19,961 nucleotides of DNA, taken from NCBI GenBank assembly GCA_046545575.1, contig JBKGZM010000034.1, forward strand, positions 1-19,961, written 5' to 3'. The DNA is from JAGXOF01 sp046545575. Lineage in GTDB: Bacteria; Chloroflexota; Dehalococcoidia; SZUA-161; SpSt-899. Position numbers and translations under genes: made by a program. This document shows positions 7,752 to 15,316 of the stretch, one piece after another. The notes below the pieces were generated by a model. It saw only the letters and a list, made by a program, of their open reading frames with translations, ran no database searches and had not been told where the DNA came from. Numbering within the stretch: the stretch's first letter is position 1; every line of letters begins with the position of its first letter.

Positions 7752-9170
7752 TTAGTCTGAATTCAGACCTCTTTTGATCTGCTCAATCAGCGTATTTATT
7801 CGGTCCTTTTTGGCAGGGTCGGTCAGGCTGGCGGAATTGGCGATCAGGCAGCCTGTTGACTCGAACAGCGTTTCGATTATTTTGAGGTTGTTCTTGGCCA
7901 GCGTCCTGCCAGTCTCCGTGTTCTCGATGAGCACGTCGGCGTCTTCGGGAAGGAATGCCTCGCTTGCTCCCCACGTCGGGATCACTTTGTAGGGCGAGAG
8001 GTGGTTGTCCCTGGCGTACTTATCGGCAATGTTAGTGTACTCTGCGGCGATGCGCAGTCCTGGGATTTTCCCGGTTTTGAGAAGCTTTCTGAGATCGGCA
8101 GTGGATTCCACAGGTATATCATTGTGAACTGCCACAACGATGCGGACCCAACCGAAGCCGAGATCGATTATTTCCTCAACAGGACTGGAGGGAAACTGAT
8201 GAAGCTGGTTTCTGAGCCAGTCCCGGCCCGTAATGGCCAGGTCGAAGTTGCCGTTGGCCACCTGCATGGGCATATCCTGCGGCCTGATTATCTTGGCGCT
8301 CACGCCGTCCATTTCGACTACAGGACGCCTTGTAGGCGGAGGATCGCGATAACCTTTGGTCTTTATGCCGGCGTTCTTGAGGAATTTGCTGGTATGACTC
8401 TGCTGGTGCCCATCCGCCAGTGCCAGGGCCACTGTTCCGTCCGAGAACAGGGACGATTCAAATTCCTCCTCCGTATCGATGCTGGAAACGGACATCTCCT
8501 CTTCAGTGCCCTGCTCCGGTTCCGTCCCACAAAAAGGCGCGAGGAGAGAGCTTATGTCCTTCTGTTCCATGCTGTTTCTGTTGGCGATGAGCCAGGCGTT
8601 GCCGGAGAGGATCCTCGCTAACGGGATAAGGTCTTTCGATTTGAGTTCCTCTGCTGAACTGGCAGCCACAAGGGAGAGTTCGGCATGCTCCGGCGGGTAT
8701 GCATCCGTTGCTCCCCAGACTGGCATAATCCTGAAATTCCTCAGGCGCATTTTCAGGGCGAAGGCTTCGGCCAGATTGGGGTACTCAGTGACGATGCGGA
8801 CGACTCCTGCTCTGGCCTTAACATCCTCCACTGAGTGCAAATCGGAGAACCGGCTGGTCACGAGGTAGAGGTCGCGTTGACCGTAGCCGAGGTCGCGGAC
8901 CTTCACGATCGCGTCGCTGTGGTATTTTGTGAGAAGCTCCTTGATCCAGTCCAGACCGCAGATGGCTACGTCGTAGTTTCCCATGGCAACCTGGATGGCT
9001 ATGTCCTTTTCATGGAAGACCTTGGTAAACAAGTTCGGGAAGGCCCCGGATTTGGGGCGGTAGGAACGGCTGGACTCGTGATAGTGTTCGTATGCAAAGC
9101 CCGCCTTCTCCAGGAATGCAGCTGTCTGGCTTTGAAGGTCTCCTTTTGGTAATGCTAGTTTCAGTGACAT
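7752..9170 (-). CDS. hisG: Tandem double-domain ATP phosphoribosyltransferase (HisG-HisG fusion)
   Basis: HisG joins ATP and PRPP to give phosphoribosyl-ATP, the first step of histidine synthesis. This 472-residue protein is two short-form HisG catalytic domains in tandem (about 1-210 and 246-470) joined by an acidic linker. The halves align throughout: LALPKGDLQSQT vs LALADGHQQSHT; QVAMGNYDVAICGLDW vs QVANGNFDLAITGRDW; RDLGYG vs IDLGFG; VTEYPNLAEAF vs AAEYTNIADKY; WGATDAY vs WGASEAF. Half 1 keeps LPKG (7-10) but its PRPP loop is degraded (about 166-180, SSAEEL). Half 2 has lost LPKG (LADG, 251-254) but keeps the loop ENTETGRTLAKNNL (416-429). No long-form regulatory domain is seen, consistent with the HisZ partner 19 nt upstream. 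A composite active site, one half supplying each motif, is inferred. AAGGAG just upstream supports the start. Confidence 0.88.
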   Translation of the reverse strand: MSLKLALPKGDLQSQTAAFLEKAGFAYEHYHESSRSYRPKSGAFPNLFTKVFHEKDIAIQVAMGNYDVAICGLDWIKELLTKYHSDAIVKVRDLGYGQRDLYLVTSRFSDLHSVEDVKARAGVVRIVTEYPNLAEAFALKMRLRNFRIMPVWGATDAYPPEHAELSLVAASSAEELKSKDLIPLARILSGNAWLIANRNSMEQKDISSLLAPFCGTEPEQGTEEEMSVSSIDTEEEFESSLFSDGTVALALADGHQQSHTSKFLKNAGIKTKGYRDPPPTRRPVVEMDGVSAKIIRPQDMPMQVANGNFDLAITGRDWLRNQLHQFPSSPVEEIIDLGFGWVRIVVAVHNDIPVESTADLRKLLKTGKIPGLRIAAEYTNIADKYARDNHLSPYKVIPTWGASEAFLPEDADVLIENTETGRTLAKNNLKIIETLFESTGCLIANSASLTDPAKKDRINTLIEQIKRGLNSD

Positions 9171-9189
9171 GGTCTCCTTGAAAGCAGGT

Positions 9190-10431
9190 CTAAAGCGAAG
9201 ACAGGTGACTCAAGAGTTCGTCGGGGGTAATGTCCTTTCTTTCCGCTCCTGTTTTTTTGTCCAGTAAGTGCAGGAGGGGCGTTTCCCCTGTTTCCTTCAG
9301 CGTTACCAGCCAGCGGTCCGCCTGAGGCCGACTGCTTGTGCCTGTTCCCATATCCATTTCGACTATATGGCCTTGCTTTCTCAGTTGGGCCGCGACCTGA
9401 AGGATGTCCTGTGATCCCCTAGTCTCTGGCGATTCCGCTGAAATCAAAACCCTATTCGCATCTCCTGGCACCTGGACCAAAGGTGTAATATTATCCATAA
9501 AGAGGGCGAAGCCCGAGGCGGGAATATCCTTTCCTCCTACGAGCGGAATCAATTCGTCGTATCTGCCGCCGTGTCCGAGCAATTTGCCAGCGCAATAAAA
9601 CCGGAATACCATGCCCGTATAGTATTCGAAACTTTCGGTGGGCGTGAAATCTATCCAGTATTCCTGCCCGATACTGTCCAGGAGCCCAGTGATTTGGGTC
9701 ATGCTGTCGAGGTAGGGTCTGGTGGCGGATAAATCCTCGGGGAGCATCCCCTTTAGGTTGCCCAAAAACCCCGCTTTCTTCCCCTTTAAGTCCGATAGCA
9801 GCTTGAGGAATCTCTTTACCTCCGCTGGTTTGTCCAGCGTGCTGAGTGCAGCGTCATCCGTCAGTATTTGTTTGAGATTTTGAAAGCCTTCCTCGCCCTC
9901 AAAGCCGAGGTCGTGTGAGAGGGCTTTGAGGAAGCCCATATGTGAGAGCTCGAGATTGACCGGGCCGATGCCGAGTTTGCCCATGATTTCCAGTGCCAGC
10001 ATGATTAGCTCGGAGTCGCCGTCGGGTTCGGCTCCGCCGATTAACTCCACTCCGCACTGCCAGCGCTCGCGAGATTGTTCCCCTGTTCCCTCGAACGAGA
10101 ACATATTCTCCACGTAGAAGAGCCGTGACAGTGGCTTATCAGGCATGTTCTCGACATAAAGTCGGGCGGCAGGGATAGTTCCATCGGGTCTTAGTACCAC
10201 GCGCTCGCCGCTCCAGCCATCCCAGTCGAGGAAGGAATATACCCGGCCCAGCATCTCGGGACTGAGGGTGCCGGCTGAGGTAAAGAGGTGCAGGTACTCC
10301 AGAGTGGGCGTTCGGATTTCGCCGTATCCCCATGACGAGCAGCAGGAGTGGAACACGCTTTCAGCGTGGCGGAACCGATTCATTTCCTGTGTTGTCAGGT
10401 CTTTCGCGCCTTTACATCTTGGAATTTTCAT
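9190..10431 (-). CDS. hisZ: HisZ, ATP phosphoribosyltransferase regulatory subunit (HisRS-like)
   Basis: A histidyl-tRNA-synthetase paralogue that assembles with short-form HisG and is needed for its activity and feedback control. The 413-residue product has class II synthetase motif 2 (RLFYVENMFSFEG, then RERWQCGVELIGG) and a motif 3-like GHGGRYDELI. The histidine-specific signature LVRGLDYYTG of true HisRS is replaced by TPTESFEYYTGMVF, without the conserved Arg, which favours HisZ. A C-terminal stretch of about 90 residues resembles the HGTP anticodon-binding fold and is a little unusual for HisZ. ATG 10431 is preferred over TTG 10437 because GGAG lies 7 nt upstream of it. It lies directly upstream of hisG. 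A divergent HisRS remains possible, though the context argues against it. Confidence 0.82.
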   Translation of the reverse strand: MKIPRCKGAKDLTTQEMNRFRHAESVFHSCCSSWGYGEIRTPTLEYLHLFTSAGTLSPEMLGRVYSFLDWDGWSGERVVLRPDGTIPAARLYVENMPDKPLSRLFYVENMFSFEGTGEQSRERWQCGVELIGGAEPDGDSELIMLALEIMGKLGIGPVNLELSHMGFLKALSHDLGFEGEEGFQNLKQILTDDAALSTLDKPAEVKRFLKLLSDLKGKKAGFLGNLKGMLPEDLSATRPYLDSMTQITGLLDSIGQEYWIDFTPTESFEYYTGMVFRFYCAGKLLGHGGRYDELIPLVGGKDIPASGFALFMDNITPLVQVPGDANRVLISAESPETRGSQDILQVAAQLRKQGHIVEMDMGTGTSSRPQADRWLVTLKETGETPLLHLLDKKTGAERKDITPDELLSHLSSL

Positions 10432-10460
10432 AGTCAATCTCCATCAGTATAACAAGTTTA

Positions 10461-10490
10461 ATTCTATATGAATCGATGATAGTGTTTCAA
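10461..10490 (-). promoter_or_regulatory. Promoter of the hisZGD operon
   Basis: Minus-strand -35 TTGAAA (10490-10485, five of six), 18-bp spacer, -10 TAGAAT (10466-10461, five of six). It lies in the 70-bp gap between the GT39 gene and hisZ, so the his genes need not rely on the gene upstream. No leader peptide or attenuator is visible in the short leader. Confidence 0.5.
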
Positions 10491-10501
10491 CAGTAATCAC
10501 C

Positions 10502-11656
10502 CTATGGGGAAAAGAACGGTGACATAAAGATAAACAACCCTGTGTGGGAGATCATCCACAGTATTATCAGTCCTCGAACGGTCCAGCGCCACTTCTTCCT
10601 CTGTATCTTCCCTGAGGCTGCCGCTATGCGGTATATGCCGAGAGCGAGCGGCAGGCATACAGCCCCGATTGACGGATAGAAGTAGAATTTGAACATTATC
10701 CTGTCCGTGATAAGCTCGATGGGGATCCAGACGATGTAGGTGCTGGCAAACCATGCCAGCGCGAATATGCACATGGAGTTGCGCTTTATAGCCTCGTAAA
10801 TCGCATAGCCCATTGACGGGATTATCAATCCCCAGAGGGTCCAGGTTGTGCAACCCAGATACCATGGATTGTAGCAATATGCCATGGGCACGGGCGAGAT
10901 TATCCAGTCCCAGGGGTGACTGACATTACCCGCTGTGGTGGAGGCGAATGTGAGGCCGGCGTGAGTGGTAACCATGTAATGGACCCTGTCCCAGGGGTAG
11001 AGAAGCTGCCCGGTGGCTATGTAGTCGACAAGTAGCATCAGCGCCAGAAACGCCAGCGGGGCGGAAATCAGAAATTTGACCGCGTCCCTTTTGGGTCTCC
11101 TTCTTGTAAAGAGCCAGTGGAGAAGAATAGCTCCCCCGCCGAAGGCTCCGGGAACCTTGGCCACGGCGCTAAATGCCAGGGCGATCCCTGAGGACATATA
11201 CCTTGTGCGGAGGTACAGCAGGAATGAGGCCAGCATGAGCGTCACGCTGAAGACATCCAGCATGGCTATGCCACCCTGGACGAAATTGAAATTATCGAAC
11301 GCGAAAATAAATGTGGCAAAGAGAGGGAGGTAGCGCCTTGTGGTCAGTGACTTGCAGATGAGATAGAAGAGCATGATGGCTGCCACCCCGAACAGGACTG
11401 AGAAGATACGCCATCCGAAGGCGTTGTCCCCGAATATCGTGATTCCCAGGGCGATGAAGAGTTTGCTCAGCGAGGGATGCTCCGGATGTTCCAGCCCCTC
11501 TCCTGCGAGGATGGAGCGGGCCTCCGTGACGTAGTGGTTTTCATCGAACATCAACTCGTCGGGAGAGTTTATCACCGCGAGGTGGAGTCCCAGCAGGAGA
11601 AGGGTGATAATGAGAGCCAGTATATTTTGTTTGTCTTTAAACCAGGCCAGTGACAT
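10502..11656 (-). CDS. GT39/PMT-type membrane glycosyltransferase
   Basis: Integral membrane protein of 384 residues resembling the dolichyl-phosphate-mannose protein mannosyltransferase (PMT/GT39) family, which moves a sugar from a polyprenyl-phosphate carrier onto extracytoplasmic proteins. After a first helix (about 11-29) comes the first external loop with MFDENHYVTEARSIL (Asp38-Glu39, where the family has its catalytic acid) and HPEHPSLSKLFIALGITIFGDNAFGWR (about 57 onwards), highly typical of this family. Around eight or more further hydrophobic segments follow. It is somewhat short for the family and has no large soluble domain. It may modify an S-layer or other surface protein, which would suit a wall-less cell, but that is inference. 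Its start is divergent from hisB across 84 bp; no strong ribosome site is visible. Confidence 0.75.
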   Translation of the reverse strand: MSLAWFKDKQNILALIITLLLLGLHLAVINSPDELMFDENHYVTEARSILAGEGLEHPEHPSLSKLFIALGITIFGDNAFGWRIFSVLFGVAAIMLFYLICKSLTTRRYLPLFATFIFAFDNFNFVQGGIAMLDVFSVTLMLASFLLYLRTRYMSSGIALAFSAVAKVPGAFGGGAILLHWLFTRRRPKRDAVKFLISAPLAFLALMLLVDYIATGQLLYPWDRVHYMVTTHAGLTFASTTAGNVSHPWDWIISPVPMAYCYNPWYLGCTTWTLWGLIIPSMGYAIYEAIKRNSMCIFALAWFASTYIVWIPIELITDRIMFKFYFYPSIGAVCLPLALGIYRIAAASGKIQRKKWRWTVRGLIILWMISHTGLFIFMSPFFSP

Positions 11657-11740
11657 CCTATTTCACTTCTTTTATACTTAGAGTATCATAAGTAATGAGC
11701 TTTCGGCTATCTGTGGTCAGGATTCGCAAGGAGGGACTTG
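11657..11740. promoter_or_regulatory. Divergent promoter region, GT39 gene / hisB
   Basis: The 84-bp gap between divergent starts must hold both promoters. It contains a small AT-rich palindrome, ATACT (11674-11678) and AGTAT (11682-11686), and several -10-like hexamers, but none pairs convincingly with a -35, so I do not assign individual promoters. AAGGAGG at 11728-11734 is the hisB ribosome site. Confidence 0.35.
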
Positions 11741-12343
11741 ATGGGAAAATCTGAAAGGATGGCGAGTGTAAGGCGCGAGACGGCGGAGACCAAAATCGCG
11801 CTGGAACTGGATATCGACGGCACTGGCGTTTCCGATATTGCCACTGGAATCGGGATGTTTGATCACATGCTGGACCAGCTGGCCAGGCATGGTCGTTTCG
11901 ATTTGAAAATCGATGCCACGGGCGACCTGAATGTCGATGAGCATCATACGGTGGAGGATGTGGGGATTGTGCTGGGACAGGCTTTCACGGAGGCTCTGGG
12001 GGAGCGGAGGGGGATCGTTCGAATGGGGCATGCTGTCGTGCCTATGGGAGAGGCGCTTGCTTTGGTGGCGGTGGATGTGGCGGGGAGGGGGCATGCCGAG
12101 GTTGAGGCCACGTTCGAGAAAGAGTACATCAATGAGTTGCCCACGGATCTGGTTGTACACTTTTTCGAATCGTTTGCGATTGAGGGCAGGATGAACCTGC
12201 ATGCCAAGTTATTGGCAGGGGAAATCGACCATCATAAGGCGGAGGCTATATTCAAAGCCCTGGCGCGGGCACTTGATGAGGCGACTAAAATCGACGGAAG
12301 AATAGCTGATAACGTTCCCAGCACCAAAGGGGTTATTGACTAG
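11741..12343 (+). CDS. hisB: Imidazoleglycerol-phosphate dehydratase
   Basis: Dehydrates imidazole-glycerol phosphate to imidazole-acetol phosphate, the sixth step of histidine synthesis, using Mn. The 200-residue product is a single-domain HisB, the typical bacterial length without the phosphatase domain found in enterobacteria. Metal-binding motifs are clear: FDHMLDQLARHGRFDL, DEHHTVEDVGIVLGQA, and the C-terminal IDHHKAEAIFKALARAL. ATG 11741 is set by AAGGAGG 6 nt upstream; a TTG one codon earlier is less likely. The gene stands apart from hisZGD on the opposite strand, and hisA, hisC, hisF, hisH and hisI are not in the window. Its 3' end overlaps purS by 11 bp. Confidence 0.96.
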   Translation: MGKSERMASVRRETAETKIALELDIDGTGVSDIATGIGMFDHMLDQLARHGRFDLKIDATGDLNVDEHHTVEDVGIVLGQAFTEALGERRGIVRMGHAVVPMGEALALVAVDVAGRGHAEVEATFEKEYINELPTDLVVHFFESFAIEGRMNLHAKLLAGEIDHHKAEAIFKALARALDEATKIDGRIADNVPSTKGVID

Positions 12344-12602
12344 GCCGTCGTTTCTCTAATTCCTCCAGTTCAAACGTGAAATCCTCGATGATAGGATTCG
12401 CCAGGAGCTTCTCGCACATCTCCCTTACCTCCTGCTCGGCGTTGGCGCGGTCGGTTCCGTCCAGCTTGATTTCCATGTACTTCCCGGCGCGCACGCTCTC
12501 CACTGATGTGAATCCCAGATTGTGAAGTCCGCCCTGGATGGTCAGACCCTGCGGGTCGTTGACGCTTGGCTTTAGTGTTATCCTGACTCTGGCCAGATAC
12601 AT
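12333..12602 (-). CDS. purS: PurS subunit of FGAM synthase
   Basis: Small subunit of phosphoribosylformylglycinamidine synthase, which joins PurQ and PurL to convert FGAR to FGAM in purine synthesis. The 89-residue product matches the family in length and pattern: ARVRITLKPSVNDPQG near the start, ALHNLGF-like LHNLGFTSVESVRAGKY, then a helix and CEKLLANPIIEDFTFEL. Its ATG has AAGGAG 4 nt upstream. It follows purC after 25 bp, the usual purC-purS order, but the usual next genes purQ and purL are absent; the operon ends here against hisB, sharing 11 bp of 3' sequence with it. Confidence 0.92.
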   Translation of the reverse strand: MYLARVRITLKPSVNDPQGLTIQGGLHNLGFTSVESVRAGKYMEIKLDGTDRANAEQEVREMCEKLLANPIIEDFTFELEELEKRRPSQ

Positions 12603-12627
12603 TCCTCTCCTTTTCTACAGGCTTCTC

Positions 12628-13539
12628 TCAAATGTTTGTCATCTCCTGTCCCGTAAGCCGGCGATATGCCTCACGGTATCTCTCTGCTGCCTGCTCGACA
12701 ATCTCCGGGGGCAGTTCAGGGGCTGGGGGTTCTTTGTTCCACCCGGCGGAGTCCACAAGCCAGTCGCGGAGGGGTTGCTTATCGAAGCTCGGCTGAGGGC
12801 CGCCGGGAGTGTATTCGTCCATATCCCAGAACCGGCTGGAGTCAGGGGTCAGGAGCTCATCAATCAGGTGCAGTTCCCCGTCGATCATTCCGAATTCCAT
12901 TTTTGTATCGGCGATGATAATGCCCTTGTCCCTGGCATACTCTTCGGCAAACTGATATACCTTCAAACTTGTGTCCATAAGCTGTTTGGCGAGGCCGCTT
13001 CCGATCATGTCAGCCATTTCCTGGAAGGTAATAGGCCTGTCGTGTTCTTCCTCCTTCGTGGTAGGGGTGAAGAGAGGCTGGGGGAGTTTTTCACTCTCTC
13101 TGAGTCCTGTGGGGGCGGGTTCCCCGGAGATAGTTCCATACTGGCTATATTCCGCCCATGCCGATCCCGATATATACCCCCTCACGACACATTCGATGTC
13201 AATGCGTTCCGCCTTGCGCACGATCATGGACCTGTCTTTAAGGTAAGCTGGAAAGTCGGCAGTGCCCTGATCTTCTTTGTAGGAGTTCAGCATCTGGGCG
13301 TCTTTCACAACCTGAACCATGTGATTTGGAACCAGGTGCTTTGTCTTTTCAAACCAGAAAGCGGAAAGGAGGTTGAGTACGAGTCCCTTGTCAGGGATAC
13401 CGGTGGGCAGGACTGAATCAAAGGCCGAGACACGGTCGGTGGCTATGAGGAGGAACTTGTCGGGACTCAAATCGTAGGTGTCCCGTACCTTGCCGCGATA
13501 TACCATATTTGGAAAGTTTGTTCCCAACAGTATAGACAT
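12628..13539 (-). CDS. purC: SAICAR synthase
   Basis: Phosphoribosylaminoimidazole-succinocarboxamide synthase: an ATP-dependent ligase joining CAIR and aspartate in purine synthesis. The 303-residue product is of the longer, yeast-type form. Motifs: YRGKVRDTYDL near the N-terminus, LLIATDRVSAFDSVLPTGIPDKG, VVRGYISGSAWAEY, LIDELLTPDSSRFW with the Mg/substrate-binding acids, and DKQPLRDWL. ATG 13539 has AAGGAG 7 nt upstream. It leads purC-purS with a plausible promoter about 115 bp upstream and a leader of about 108 nt. Confidence 0.96.
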   Translation of the reverse strand: MSILLGTNFPNMVYRGKVRDTYDLSPDKFLLIATDRVSAFDSVLPTGIPDKGLVLNLLSAFWFEKTKHLVPNHMVQVVKDAQMLNSYKEDQGTADFPAYLKDRSMIVRKAERIDIECVVRGYISGSAWAEYSQYGTISGEPAPTGLRESEKLPQPLFTPTTKEEEHDRPITFQEMADMIGSGLAKQLMDTSLKVYQFAEEYARDKGIIIADTKMEFGMIDGELHLIDELLTPDSSRFWDMDEYTPGGPQPSFDKQPLRDWLVDSAGWNKEPPAPELPPEIVEQAAERYREAYRRLTGQEMTNI

Positions 13540-13653
13540 ATCATTACTCCTTTTGTAAGTTCACTTGATTGATCGAGCTTACTGTAACGTTGGGGCATAA
13601 GGTGACTTCTTAGCCTTTACTGCCGCACGAAACAGGTATAAATCCTGCTATAT

Positions 13654-13683
13654 ATTATACCTTAATTTCTGGAGGCCTGTTCA
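13654..13683 (-). promoter_or_regulatory. Promoter of purC-purS
   Basis: Minus-strand perfect -10 TATAAT (13659-13654) with -35 TGAACA (13683-13678, four of six) and an 18-bp spacer. The transcript would carry a leader of about 108 nt before purC. The leader has a short CAGG/CCTG hairpin but I see no purine riboswitch core. Confidence 0.55.
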
Positions 13684-14195
13684 TTGTTTTCTATCCAAAT
13701 TTTTTACCATTTCTATCTACGCAAGTCAATGATGCCACACAGCCTGTCGCCGGAAAAGAGATTAAGGTGTTGGATTTGTTGAATTGATGTTGGAAGTTCT
13801 TGTGGACATTTATATGCCCTGAATCATGTTGATGCGGAGGGTTCCTTGCAGTGCAAATATTGCCTGAGAAGTACTTGACATATTCTGTACAGCGTGCTAA
13901 CTTCAGAACTCAGGACAAAGGCACTTACTCAGGCACGAAATACTGAGAATAATTTAGTGTGCGTCGCCCCCAGCGGGGTCCAAAGATGCAATCTTGGTGC
14001 AGAAACTTTGTGAAGCTCATTGTGCCCATGTAGATGCACACCATACTTTTCAACAACAAGTCCGCAATGTCCTGAGTTCTGAACTTAGACGCAAGAAGGA
14101 TAATGTTTTCAACGGAGTGAGGCTTGGGCGGCATTGCTCGGAGTAGGTGATATCGGTTGGAAGCGGGTGTGTGGGTATGATTCTTCGTGCAATTG
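13684..14195. other. Long intergenic region with degraded sequence
   Basis: About 510 bp between the purC promoter and the CetZ-like gene without a convincing gene. An open stretch at 13783-13878 (+) reads CGHLYALNHV and then CKYCLRS, a zinc-ribbon-like C..H/C..C pattern, but has no start codon and is stop-bounded, so it could be a gene relic. A 69-codon minus-strand frame at 13925-14134 lacks family resemblance and overlaps the inverted repeat annotated separately. No tRNA or riboswitch is seen. Confidence 0.4.
13892..14092. repeat. Long imperfect inverted repeat, about 200 bp span
   Basis: Arms at 13892-13917 and 14068-14092 are complementary over about 25 bp with one mismatch and one extra base; the core TTCAGAACTCAGGACA is perfect. 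The arms enclose about 150 bp. No obvious target-site duplication flanks them. It could be a MITE-like element or the remains of one, or a structured non-coding region. Confidence 0.6.
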
Positions 14196-14204
14196 TGTTA
14201 AAAT
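14196..14204 (+). promoter_or_regulatory. Extended -10 element for the CetZ-like operon
   Basis: TGTTAAAAT (TGn plus TAAAAT, five of six to the -10 consensus) lies 38 bp upstream of the CetZ-like ATG in an AT-rich stretch. No good -35 is seen at 16-18 bp, so this rests on the extended -10 alone. Confidence 0.4.
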
Positions 14205-14242
14205 AAACTATTAAGAATATTACGTGAAGAGGGGGGAAGTAA

Positions 14243-15316
14243 ATGAGACTAGGTGGAATAGGAATTGGCCAAGCGGGAGGGAGGATCCTTGATCTTCTGG
14301 CTTACCATGATACGTATGGGTATCATCAGAAGATCCTCCCGTTCGCACTTGCGGTGAACTCCGCACAATCTGATCTGATGGGATTAAAGGTCATCCCAAA
14401 AAGCAATAGGATTTTGGTCGGGCAAACCGAGGTGAGGGGCCATGGTGTGGGCTTGCGCAGGGAAATAGGAGCCAAGGTAGTAGACCAGCAATTACATTTA
14501 ATAATGCGATCAGTAGCGGAGAAAGGGCTTTATCGTGTTGATGCGTTTTTGGTTGTAGCAGGCTTAGGTGGTGGAACGGGATCCGGGGGGGCTCCACTGA
14601 TCGTGGAACAGCTGAAATCGGTTTATGATCAGCCGGTATTTGCCTTAGGGGTACTCCCGAGTTCGGATGAAGGTAAATTGATGGCAGACAATGCCAAGGC
14701 TGCTATTGAGGAGCTTCATAAGGTAGCTGATGGTGTCCTTATTTTTGACAATGATATATGGAAGAAGGAAGGTGTACCGCTGCAGGAATGTTACAAGGTT
14801 ATGAACCACGAATTGATAAAACCGATACCATTCCTGATGGGTGCAGGTGAGGTGGAGGGGAATAAGGTAGGTGTTAAGGTAGTCGATGCCTCCGATATTA
14901 TGGCTACCTGGCATGACTTGGCCTATATTGGGTACTCCGAGCTTAAGGCCAGGACATGGAAGAACAAATTCCTGTTCTTCAAACGGAGAACCTCTATTGA
15001 TGAACTTGATCCAGTGCTGGCATGTCTCACAGTGGTGAAGAACGCAGCGGGCATGAGACTCAGTGGTCAGGCGGTAGCGAAGACTGCCTCCAAAGCGCTG
15101 GTGCTTGTTGCAGGTCCATCGGAACAGCTTAACATGGAGGGATTCTCTCAAGCCAAGGCTTGGCTACAGAACTACATCGGGGAGTCGGCGGAGATCAGAG
15201 GCGGCGATTATCCACTTGAGAATATGGATGAGCTTGCGGGAATTGTGCTCATTGCAGGATTTACGGAGATTCCAAGACTTGGTGTAAAGCTGAATAGTAA
15301 ACAGGAGGTTGAGTGA
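14243..15316 (+). CDS. CetZ-like tubulin/FtsZ-superfamily GTPase
   Basis: A 357-residue tubulin-superfamily GTPase expected to form GTP-dependent filaments at the membrane. The phosphate loop GIGIGQAGGR (5-14) is CetZ/tubulin-like rather than the GxGGGGCNA of FtsZ. Further marks are GHGVG (66-70), VDAFLVVAGLGGGTGSGGAP (99-118, tubulin signature 109-115), LPSSDEG (138-144), LIFDNDIWKK (166-175), a T7 loop with D215/D218, and a C-terminal domain with EIRGGDYP. GHGVG, LPSSDEG, FDND.W and RGGDYP are, from memory, typical of archaeal CetZ proteins, which control cell shape. It lacks FtsZ's C-terminal FtsA-binding peptide. A run of G upstream serves as ribosome site. The stop overlaps the next gene's start by 4 bp. 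Being in a bacterium next to the real ftsZ is unusual; a second-FtsZ annotation in databases is likely. Confidence 0.88.
   Translation: MRLGGIGIGQAGGRILDLLAYHDTYGYHQKILPFALAVNSAQSDLMGLKVIPKSNRILVGQTEVRGHGVGLRREIGAKVVDQQLHLIMRSVAEKGLYRVDAFLVVAGLGGGTGSGGAPLIVEQLKSVYDQPVFALGVLPSSDEGKLMADNAKAAIEELHKVADGVLIFDNDIWKKEGVPLQECYKVMNHELIKPIPFLMGAGEVEGNKVGVKVVDASDIMATWHDLAYIGYSELKARTWKNKFLFFKRRTSIDELDPVLACLTVVKNAAGMRLSGQAVAKTASKALVLVAGPSEQLNMEGFSQAKAWLQNYIGESAEIRGGDYPLENMDELAGIVLIAGFTEIPRLGVKLNSKQEVE

Noticed and set aside
12538..13416. 292-codon frame opposite purC
   Set aside because: Antisense of unmistakable PurC; composition is that of a shadow frame.
13540..13650. Purine riboswitch in the purC leader
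   Set aside because: The leader has only a short CAGG/CCTG hairpin and none of the conserved purine-aptamer core.
13925..14134. 69-codon minus-strand frame as a gene
   Set aside because: No recognisable family; it spans one arm of the inverted repeat, and I see no good ribosome site.
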